A DNA stretch of 51,121 bases, taken from an uncultured Burkholderiales bacterium (lineage in GTDB: Bacteria > Pseudomonadota > Gammaproteobacteria > Burkholderiales > Burkholderiaceae_C). The translations under genes were made by a program, and so were the position numbers. The stretch is from positions 1 through 51,121 of the forward strand of contig CAIOTD010000093.1 in NCBI GenBank assembly GCA_903861115.1, read 5' to 3'. Of this stretch, positions 28,833 through 36,178 are shown in pieces. The number at the start of each line of letters is the position of its first letter. Position 1 is the stretch's first letter. A model generated the notes under the pieces. The model did not search any database, was not told the origin of the DNA, and saw only the letters and a list, made by a program, of their open reading frames with translations.

Positions 28833-29510
28833 TTGAGCGCTTTCATCTACCTCGCCTCTCAAAGCCCTCGGCGCCAAGAGTTGTTGCTTCAAATGGGGGT
28901 GGGTTTTAAGCTCTTGCTGCCTCAAGACAAGAACGCCAAAGCGTTGGCCGCGCAACTCCTGGCCCTTGAAGCCCTTGAGGCGCTCAGGCCCTGCGAATCG
29001 GCCGTTCAATATGTGCAACGGGTGACGCTGTTGAAACACCAAGCCGCAAGACTGAGGGGGCAAGCCCTTGGGGCCCGTTTTGAGTTGCATCGGCCCATTC
29101 TTTGCGCCGACACGACCGTCTGCTTGGATGGCCAGATCCTTGGCAAACCCCGTGACGCCAAAGAGGCCAGCGCCATGATGCGCGCCTTGTCGGGTCAAAC
29201 CCACCGGGTTTACACAAGCGTGGTGTTGGGGGATGCCACGCGCCACGTTCAGTGCTTGAGTCGTTCTTGGGTCAAGATGTCTGCTTGGAGCAAGTCGCAA
29301 ATTCGGGCCTATGTGGATTCGGATGAGTGGCGGGGCAAGGCGGGTGGGTATGCAATACAGGGCAAAGCCGCCAGCATGATTGAGTCCATCCGAGGGAGTT
29401 ACTCAGGTATTATGGGTCTTCCAGTGTTTGAGGTCTCTCGCATGCTCAGAAGCTTTGGTCATGAGGTCTTGCAACACGCACACAACAACGGACCCTACTT
29501 TTCAAAATAG
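28833..29510 (+). CDS. maf: Maf-family nucleotide pyrophosphatase
   Basis: Maf proteins hydrolyse non-canonical or modified nucleoside triphosphates. The 225-residue protein begins LASQSPRRQELLLQMG with the SxRR signature. ADTTVCLDGQILGKP carries the catalytic Asp, and GYAIQGKAASMI and GSYSGIMGLPVFE follow. It is longer than usual owing to an insertion after the first motif (about residues 36-85). The start is a TTG at 28833 with AAGGAG seven bases upstream; an ATG-TTT-TGA mini-frame overlaps it. rng follows 2 bp downstream. Confidence 0.92.
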   Translation: MSAFIYLASQSPRRQELLLQMGVGFKLLLPQDKNAKALAAQLLALEALEALRPCESAVQYVQRVTLLKHQAARLRGQALGARFELHRPILCADTTVCLDGQILGKPRDAKEASAMMRALSGQTHRVYTSVVLGDATRHVQCLSRSWVKMSAWSKSQIRAYVDSDEWRGKAGGYAIQGKAASMIESIRGSYSGIMGLPVFEVSRMLRSFGHEVLQHAHNNGPYFSK

Positions 29511-29512
29511 CC

Positions 29513-31003
29513 ATGCAGCAAGACATATTGATCAATTGGACACCCCACGAGACGCGAGTGGCGGTGGTGGAGGGCGGTGCACTGCAAGAGGTGCATTTGG
29601 AGAGAACCTTGGAGCGTGGCTTGGTGGGCAATGTCTACTTGGGCCGTGTGGCACGTGTGCTCCCAGGCATGCAGTCGGCCTTTATTGACATCGGTCTTGA
29701 GCGAGCCGCCTTTTTGCACGTGGCCGATTTGCTCTCGAGTTTAAATGCCAGGCACGCCGATGTGGAGGGCCAAGTGGGTGCCAATGTGTTGCCCATAGAG
29801 AAACAAGTGTTTGAGGGGCAAACGCTGTTGGTTCAGGTCATCAAAGATCCGATTGGGACCAAGGGTGCCAGGCTGTCCACGCAAATCAGCATTGCGGGGC
29901 GTTTTTTGGTCTATCTGCCACAAGATCAGCACATTGGCGTGTCGCAAAAAATTCCTCAAGAAACGCGTGAGGCGCTTAAAAAACGTCTGACACGCTTGGC
30001 GGTCGCGGCCTTTGCGCCTCAGCCCACGGGGGGCTTTATTTTGCGCACCAACGCAGAGGACGCGAGCGACCAAGAGTTGTCCGATGATTTGGTCTACCTC
30101 AGAAAGACCTGGGCCAGGATCCACGAACAAAGCACCAAGTTGCCCCCGATGTCCAATTTGCACCAGGATTTGAGCTTGCTGCAACGCGTGCTCAGAGACA
30201 TGGTGAGCGACATCACGCAGAGCATTCGAATTGACTCCAAGGAGCAATTCGTCGCCTTGCACGCTTTTGGTGAAACGTTCATGCCAGCCGCTGTGAGTCG
30301 ATTGGTTCATTACACGGGAGAGCGTCCTCTTTTTGATCTCTTTGGCATTGAAGACGATTTGGGCAAGGCCTTGGGTCGCCGGGTGGACTTGAAGTCGGGG
30401 GGCTATTTGATGATAGATCAAACCGAGGCCTTGACGACCGTGGACGTGAACACGGGCGGGTTTGTCGGGGCGAGGAACTTTGACGAAACCATTTTCAAGA
30501 CCAATTTAGAGGCAGCGGGTGCGATCGCTCGGCAACTCAGGCTCAGAAACCTCGGGGGCATCATCATTGCGGACTTCATTGACATGAGCAGTGCAGAGCA
30601 TCAGCAGGCCATTTTGCAAGAATTCTCCAAGCATCTTCAGCGCGACCGCGTGAAAACCATGGTGAGTGGGTTTTCAGCACTGGGCTTGGTGGAGATGACC
30701 CGCAAAAGAACAAGGGACTCCTTGGCCCATTTGTTGTGTGAACCCTGTGAGGCTTGCAAGGGCAAGGGGTTTGTGAAAACAGCGCGGACCGTGGCGTACT
30801 CAATTTTGCGGGAGATTTTGCGTGAAGCGCGACAATTCAACCCCAAAGAGTTTCGCATTTTGGCCTCGCAAAGTGTGATCGATATGCTGCTCGATGAAGA
30901 GCGCGAGCATGTGGCCTCTTTGAGTGATTTCATTGGCAAGCCCATCTCTCTTCAAGTCGATCCCCTGATGGGGCAAGAGCAGTTTGACATTGTTTTGGTT
31001 TAA
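29513..31003 (+). CDS. rng: Ribonuclease G
   Basis: RNase G processes the 5' end of 16S rRNA and degrades some mRNAs. The 496-residue protein has the N-terminal S1 domain (GLVGNVYLGRVARVLPGMQ, AFIDIGLERAAFLHVADL). The catalytic DNase I-like part has DVNTGGFVG and GGIIIADFIDM. The zinc-link Cys pair is CEPCEACKGKG. It lacks the long C-terminal scaffold of RNase E. It is coupled to maf, the last gene of the nadD-rng series. Confidence 0.96.
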   Translation: MQQDILINWTPHETRVAVVEGGALQEVHLERTLERGLVGNVYLGRVARVLPGMQSAFIDIGLERAAFLHVADLLSSLNARHADVEGQVGANVLPIEKQVFEGQTLLVQVIKDPIGTKGARLSTQISIAGRFLVYLPQDQHIGVSQKIPQETREALKKRLTRLAVAAFAPQPTGGFILRTNAEDASDQELSDDLVYLRKTWARIHEQSTKLPPMSNLHQDLSLLQRVLRDMVSDITQSIRIDSKEQFVALHAFGETFMPAAVSRLVHYTGERPLFDLFGIEDDLGKALGRRVDLKSGGYLMIDQTEALTTVDVNTGGFVGARNFDETIFKTNLEAAGAIARQLRLRNLGGIIIADFIDMSSAEHQQAILQEFSKHLQRDRVKTMVSGFSALGLVEMTRKRTRDSLAHLLCEPCEACKGKGFVKTARTVAYSILREILREARQFNPKEFRILASQSVIDMLLDEEREHVASLSDFIGKPISLQVDPLMGQEQFDIVLV

Positions 31004-31049
31004 GCTGATCACCTACTCACCGCCCTAGACGCTCTTGTTGCAAAGTCCC

Positions 31050-31799
31050 ATGTCCGCCCAAAGATTCATTCCCATTTTGACCTACCATCAAATTGCGCCA
31101 GAGCCGGCCAAGGGCACGGCTTTTCGAAGTTTGTGCGTCAGTCCTGAGCGTTTCAAAAGTCAAATGCTTTGGCTCAAGCGTTGTGGCTTTCAAGCCCTCT
31201 CCATGCGAGATCTCATGCCCTACCTTCGAGGTGAAAAAGCAGCTCGAGTGGTGGGCGTGACTTTTGATGATGGGTATGAAAACAATTTAACCCACGCTTT
31301 GCCTGTGCTTGCTCAACTGGGATTTACCTCCACCGTGTATGCCGTCTCTGCGATGCTCGGTGCCAGCAACACCTGGGATGCCCACCTTGGCATTGCCCCC
31401 TCACAACTCATGAGCGAGCAAGACCTCATCACTTGGCACCAAAGCGGTCAAGAGGTGGGCTCTCACACTGAGCACCACGTGCACCTCACGGAAATCTCGC
31501 TGACAGATGCTCAACGGGAGATTGAGCGCAGCAAACGCCGCTTGGAGTCGCTTCTTCAAGCCTCGGTGAATCAGTTTTGTTACCCCTATGGTCAATTCAA
31601 CGCCGAGATGGCACGCATGGTCCGAGCGGCGGGTTACGAGGCGGCCACGAGCACCCAGCGCTCGCGCGTGAAAGTGGTCGAGGGTGTCAACGAGCCTGAT
31701 GTGTTTGCCTTGCCCCGTGTGCCCATTGTGCGAAGCACAATGTGGCCACAGTTTTTACTCAAGACCTTGACGGCTTATGAAGATCGGCGTGGGCCATGA
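31050..31799 (+). CDS. Polysaccharide deacetylase (NodB homology)
   Basis: This metal-dependent deacetylase has the N-terminal YHQIAPE motif typical of surface-polysaccharide deacetylases, the catalytic TFDDGYENN and the metal-binding SHTEHHVHL (HxxxH). CYPYGQFN and an RVPI motif near the end complete the NodB domain. The ATG at 31050 gives 249 residues; a TTG five codons earlier is possible. No signal peptide is evident, so it may act at the cytoplasmic face on a polysaccharide precursor. Its stop overlaps the following glycosyltransferase start by 4 bp. Confidence 0.88.
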   Translation: MSAQRFIPILTYHQIAPEPAKGTAFRSLCVSPERFKSQMLWLKRCGFQALSMRDLMPYLRGEKAARVVGVTFDDGYENNLTHALPVLAQLGFTSTVYAVSAMLGASNTWDAHLGIAPSQLMSEQDLITWHQSGQEVGSHTEHHVHLTEISLTDAQREIERSKRRLESLLQASVNQFCYPYGQFNAEMARMVRAAGYEAATSTQRSRVKVVEGVNEPDVFALPRVPIVRSTMWPQFLLKTLTAYEDRRGP

Positions 31800-33046
31800 G
31801 AGATGAGCCCTTCAAGCGTTTAAAAATTGCGGTCTTGACCCGTCATTTCAGCCCCAAAGCCGGCGGGGCTGAGAGGTATGCCATGGCCTTGGTGAATGCG
31901 ATGTGTCGGCACCACGAGGTCCATGTCTTTGCCCAGCGCGTTGAATTCGCACCAGACGGGGTGCACTACCATTTGATTGGTGAGCCCTTGAAGCGCCCAA
32001 GGTGGATGAATCAATGGTGGTACGCCTACAAAACGTGGCAACTCACACGGGTGGGGTTTGACGTGGTTCATTCGCACGAGAACACATGGCATGGCCAAGT
32101 GCAAAGTGTGCACGTGAGACCGGCCTGGTTGAGTTTGTTGGCCGCTGCGCAGGCGTCAAAAGGCTTTACAGCATGGATCAAAACCGGCTGGCGGTATTTG
32201 GGCTTATTGATCAGTCCTCGACGAATGAGTTACTTGTGGCTTGAGCACCGCAGGTTGCATCCAAAATTTGGTAAACAGGTGGTGAGCGTCTCTAAATCTT
32301 TAGAGCACGAGCTCCATGTTCGGTTTGGCCTGGACGCCGCACATTTGAGCACCGTCAGTCCTGGTGTTGACGACACCACAGACTGGATAAGGGCCCAGGG
32401 CTTGGAGCGCATGAGTCAAGCGCAATTAAAGCGCCATGCAAGAGAGCGTTTGGGCCTCAACCCAGATCGCACCTGGCTGTTGTGGGTCGGCAACGATGCG
32501 CGAAAGAAGGGCTTGGTCACTTTGCTGAACGCTTTGAACAGCTTGCCCAGCCATGTGCATTTGATGGTGGTGGGCCAAGCCCGTCATGCCGATAAGGTTT
32601 TGCGCCCATTCAAGGCGGGCGGTGTCTCAAAGGGGCTTGAGTCAAGGCTTCAATTTTTAGGTTCTCTATCGGATGTCTCTATGGCCTACCTGGCTTCAGA
32701 CGTCTTGGTGCATCCGACTTTAGAGGACACATTCGGGATGGTGGTCTTGGAAGCCATGTCATGGGCCAGGCCGGTGTGTGTGAGCGAGGCCAAATTTTGC
32801 GGCATTGCAGCTCACTTGCATCACCAAGACAATGCCTACGTCTTTGAAGATCCCTTGGACTCAGCGGCTTTGGTGCGTGGCATTGAGTGGGTCTTGCAGG
32901 CGGATAATTTTGAGCGCGTGGCCAACGCCGGGCTCAAGTGGTCCAAAACCCAAAATTGGGCAAGCAAAGCGCAAGCTGTCGAGGCGATTTATTTAAAATC
33001 AAGGGACCTCAAAGCCAGTGTCGTGTTCCAATCGACCCAAGCCTAA
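31796..33046 (+). CDS. Glycosyltransferase family 4 protein
   Basis: This 416-residue GT-B enzyme has the donor-binding C-terminal half: WVGNDARKKGLVTLLNAL, VVGQA, FLGSLSDVSMAYLASDVLVHPTLEDTFGMVVLEAMS with the acidic ExxxxxxxxE. The N-terminal glycine loop is HFSPKAGGAERYAMAL. It most likely builds a lipopolysaccharide core or another surface glycan. It is translationally coupled to the deacetylase and 29 bp before the family 9 gene. Base composition is still that of the left part of the window. Confidence 0.88.
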   Translation: MRDEPFKRLKIAVLTRHFSPKAGGAERYAMALVNAMCRHHEVHVFAQRVEFAPDGVHYHLIGEPLKRPRWMNQWWYAYKTWQLTRVGFDVVHSHENTWHGQVQSVHVRPAWLSLLAAAQASKGFTAWIKTGWRYLGLLISPRRMSYLWLEHRRLHPKFGKQVVSVSKSLEHELHVRFGLDAAHLSTVSPGVDDTTDWIRAQGLERMSQAQLKRHARERLGLNPDRTWLLWVGNDARKKGLVTLLNALNSLPSHVHLMVVGQARHADKVLRPFKAGGVSKGLESRLQFLGSLSDVSMAYLASDVLVHPTLEDTFGMVVLEAMSWARPVCVSEAKFCGIAAHLHHQDNAYVFEDPLDSAALVRGIEWVLQADNFERVANAGLKWSKTQNWASKAQAVEAIYLKSRDLKASVVFQSTQA

Positions 33047-33075
33047 CGAAGCCAGACCCTCAAAACCCACTTGTC

Positions 33076-34254
33076 ATGCCCCACGAGAACCCATCCCTAC
33101 AGGCCACGCAAAACGAGGGTGTGCGCTTGCCTCAACCCAAACACATTTTGCTCATCAAGTCCCACAGCATGGGGGTGGGAGATGTGTTGAGAAGCTCCGC
33201 GGCTTGGCGTGCCTTGAAGGCGCGTTATGGTGACGCTCAGTTGCACCTCTTGTTTTTAAGCAAACACCCAGGTTACGCAACAGAGTCTTTGATCAAAGAG
33301 CATCATTTGCTCAGCAGCGCACACTTCTTGACCCTCAGGCAAAAGAGCCCACAAGACTTGAGTGCTCAAAAGACACCGATGCGTGCGTTGATCCAAGAAA
33401 GCCTTCAAATTTGCATTGATCACAACATTGACATGATCATTGATTTTGAAATGCACGGGATGCGCAGTGCTTGGCTCACTTGGCGACTTCAAAAGAAACT
33501 TGCGGCTTTGAATCAGGGCGTTCAAACGGTGGGGGTCGGGCAGTTTTTCATGAAACGTTTCTTCTATGATCAACAAGCGCCGAGTCTGAAAACTTTTGCC
33601 AAGACCCAGGGCCTGAGCTTGCCCATGGATTACACCAACCGAGACTTTGTGGCCCTTTCTGTGTTGGGGATTGAGCGCCTTGGCACAAGCATAGAGCTGC
33701 GTTCAAGCCAAGAAGCTAAGAGAGCGGTTGAGTATTTGTTGCAAGATTTTGATTCAAAGCGTCAGCAAAGTAGCCATCATGAAAAACGTATTTTATTGTG
33801 CCTTAATATTGGTTGCGGCACTATAGATGCTCTTTACAAAAGGCCTCAGATTATAGATTTGGTCAACGCCTTAACATGTCTTTACAAAAGCAAACCCTTT
33901 GATTTGATTTTGACTGGTGCAACTTTTGAGAAGGAGATCAATGAGGTATTCATCTGCGCATTTGAAAAGGCGCTACTTCAAGAATCAAAAACTCTTCCGG
34001 ATAATAAATTCTTGTGGATGGATTGTGCTGGTCTAACATCTTTGCCAGAATTGAGTGCATTGCTTGAGCGATGTGATTTGATGGTTAGCACGGATTCGGG
34101 ACCCTATCACATGGCCGTGGCTCTAAGGGTGCCCACCTTGGCTTGGTTCATTAAGGAAGAGGCAGCCTCTTATCACGAAGAGGCTTGGTGTAAGTACGTA
34201 ATCAATCCCACACCTGTTCAATTTGCGACTTTGACACAAGAGTTATTGGTATAA
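33076..34254 (+). CDS. Glycosyltransferase family 9 (heptosyltransferase-like) protein
   Basis: From the ATG at 33076 the protein has 392 residues and the heptosyltransferase fold: HILLIKSHSMGVGDVLRSSAAWRALKARYG at the N-terminus, and SALLERCDLMVSTDSGPYHMAVALRVPTLAWF near the C-terminus, with the Asp/Ser/Gly/Pro/His site. The first ~690 bp have the GC-rich composition of the left part, while from ~33,760 on the coding is AT-rich, apart from the conserved motif. The gene thus spans the composition border. Its role is likely surface glycan assembly. It converges on the pectinase operon, with 52 bp between stops. Confidence 0.85.
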   Translation: MPHENPSLQATQNEGVRLPQPKHILLIKSHSMGVGDVLRSSAAWRALKARYGDAQLHLLFLSKHPGYATESLIKEHHLLSSAHFLTLRQKSPQDLSAQKTPMRALIQESLQICIDHNIDMIIDFEMHGMRSAWLTWRLQKKLAALNQGVQTVGVGQFFMKRFFYDQQAPSLKTFAKTQGLSLPMDYTNRDFVALSVLGIERLGTSIELRSSQEAKRAVEYLLQDFDSKRQQSSHHEKRILLCLNIGCGTIDALYKRPQIIDLVNALTCLYKSKPFDLILTGATFEKEINEVFICAFEKALLQESKTLPDNKFLWMDCAGLTSLPELSALLERCDLMVSTDSGPYHMAVALRVPTLAWFIKEEAASYHEEAWCKYVINPTPVQFATLTQELLV

Positions 34255-34306
34255 CTCTTGTTTTGTGAAATAACATATCATAAAGATTGATCCCCTATTT
34301 TGTCGA

Positions 34307-36130
34307 TTAAGCCTCTTTTTTCATTTCTGAGTTGATCACCTCGCGATTGATCACTACATTTGACAAAGATAATAATTTCACATTGTGTAAAAAAATAGGT
34401 TGATCTGCATTTACGGGTTTACCAAAATCACAGTTACTGATGTATACGTGATCGACCGGATAAATAAATTTTGAAACATCAGGTCCGTTGTAGCTCTCTT
34501 TTACAGGACCCAAAATGACGATGGGTTGATAACAAGAAAATAAACCTTTTTCCGTCATAACATTGCCTACTTGAACATCTGAGATATGAACGTTATCAAT
34601 GACAGGTGGACGGGTTCTGATGTTGTCGTTTGTTGGGGAGTAATCGCAATCGAACGTTACAACTGCGCCGGCAGCAATAGATAGTGTTTTTGAATTAATA
34701 GGTGAATTGGGCAAACTTTTATAAAAGGCAGGAGTCGTTTGTACTCCATTTGGAAGTGAAATTCTACGAACATGAAAGTTCATTAAGTAGCCTCCTCTGT
34801 TCATATTGGTTTTTAGACGGATAGCTGTATTCAATGGGTTGGTTTTCCAATTTTTATTTTCCATCAAAATATCTTGAACAAAGATATTTTTAATGCCGCC
34901 AGACATTTCGCTTCCTAGTGTGATGCCTCCGTGGCCACTCTGCATGATGCAATTTTGAATCACGATATTTTGAGATGGACCAAGTTGAGTATCTAAATTT
35001 TTACCTGATTTAATGGCGATACAGTCATCTCCTGTGTCAAAAGTGCAATTTTCAACCAGGACTTGATCACAGGATTCCGGATCAAACCCGTCACTATTTG
35101 GGCCAAGACTATTGCAGTAAACATCGTGGATGTACAAATTTTTGCAGTTGATGGGATGGTGCTGCCAAAAAGGCGAGTTGGTCGATTGATAACCTGATAA
35201 AAGAACATCAGTGCAATTAACCAAATTGATCAAGCAAGGTCTTAAGTAATGTCCAAGTCCAAAGACCCTTAGCTCCTTCTTGACCTTTGCTTCAGATAAG
35301 GACGGTAGAAAAAACTCATCGGTGAGCCACCTTTTGTCAGAACCTGCGATTGAAACCCTTGTATTTTCATCCAGGCCGTGAGCGACTAATTTAAAAGTGT
35401 TTTCATTCATCGGGTTAACAGAAGAACCACTCATTGATTTGCTATTTTTAACTCCCTGAGAGATACCTGATTTCCAGGACCACCAAGCGCCCTCAGTGTT
35501 GGTAAAGGGTAGGCCGCCTTGACCATCAAGTACGCTTGACCAATCTTCGCCTGTCAAGGCAATATTGTGTTGTCCATATGCATAAATCATTGACGTGAAA
35601 TTTAGACAGTCGTTTCCTTGCCAGCGTGTGAAGGAGAGTTTCCCGTTCGCACCACAATCAAATTCGCCATATTTCGCATAATCTTCTGGTGAGTTGCTGA
35701 AATAAATATGCGCTCCTGACTCAAGGTGAACATGCACATTTGATTTTAAGATGATTGATCCTGCGCAATACCAATTACCTTTTGGAATAATAACCTTGCC
35801 TCCACCTGCTTGGTGACAAGCATTGATTGCGTTCGTAATGGCAACACGGCAATCAAATGAATTATTTTCTGGAGTGGTTATAAGCCCCGATTTATGATGA
35901 TCGACAAGTCCTTGAATTTCTTTTAATTGGCAAGACATAGCACCAAAATTTAAAATATTAAAATTTTGATTTTTGAACGTGAGTGGCTTTCTTAATCTTT
36001 GGGTGATGGCTGATGCTTGATCCCATGGGTTTGACGATTTCTCCATTTGATTGGCAATGGAAAAGTTCGATAGACTTGTTAAAGGCAAGCCAATAGAGCT
36101 AAGCGTTTGAATTAGGTGGCGGCGATTCAT
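34307..36130 (-). CDS. GH28 polygalacturonase, Tat-type leader
   Basis: This 607-residue pectinase is the last gene of the operon. The leader MNRRHLIQTLSSIGLPL has a twin Arg followed by a hydrophobic segment, suggesting Tat export. The beta-helix carries all GH28 sites: NSDGFDPES (~346, catalytic Asp), TGDDC (~368, two Asp), SGHGG (~398, His) and IRLK (~437, Arg and Lys). It would hydrolyse alpha-1,4-galacturonan, probably from the end of the chain as in other long bacterial GH28 enzymes; this mode is inferred. It is a close paralogue of the protein at 39535-41364, with a divergent middle section (~210-290). Its start lies 48 bp after the stop of the preceding gene. Confidence 0.9.
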   Translation of the reverse strand: MNRRHLIQTLSSIGLPLTSLSNFSIANQMEKSSNPWDQASAITQRLRKPLTFKNQNFNILNFGAMSCQLKEIQGLVDHHKSGLITTPENNSFDCRVAITNAINACHQAGGGKVIIPKGNWYCAGSIILKSNVHVHLESGAHIYFSNSPEDYAKYGEFDCGANGKLSFTRWQGNDCLNFTSMIYAYGQHNIALTGEDWSSVLDGQGGLPFTNTEGAWWSWKSGISQGVKNSKSMSGSSVNPMNENTFKLVAHGLDENTRVSIAGSDKRWLTDEFFLPSLSEAKVKKELRVFGLGHYLRPCLINLVNCTDVLLSGYQSTNSPFWQHHPINCKNLYIHDVYCNSLGPNSDGFDPESCDQVLVENCTFDTGDDCIAIKSGKNLDTQLGPSQNIVIQNCIMQSGHGGITLGSEMSGGIKNIFVQDILMENKNWKTNPLNTAIRLKTNMNRGGYLMNFHVRRISLPNGVQTTPAFYKSLPNSPINSKTLSIAAGAVVTFDCDYSPTNDNIRTRPPVIDNVHISDVQVGNVMTEKGLFSCYQPIVILGPVKESYNGPDVSKFIYPVDHVYISNCDFGKPVNADQPIFLHNVKLLSLSNVVINREVINSEMKKEA

Positions 36131-36178
36131 TGATATTAAATTTAAAGTTAAAGTTTATAAATATTGAAAATACTCATA

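Noticed and set aside
28389-29300. 303-codon open frame on the minus strand
   Set aside because: Antisense to rlmH and maf, which both have all expected motifs; no recognisable protein.
34254-34306. Insertion-sequence or integrase scar at the edge of the AT-rich block
   Set aside because: No terminal repeats, transposase fragment or tRNA end could be seen there.
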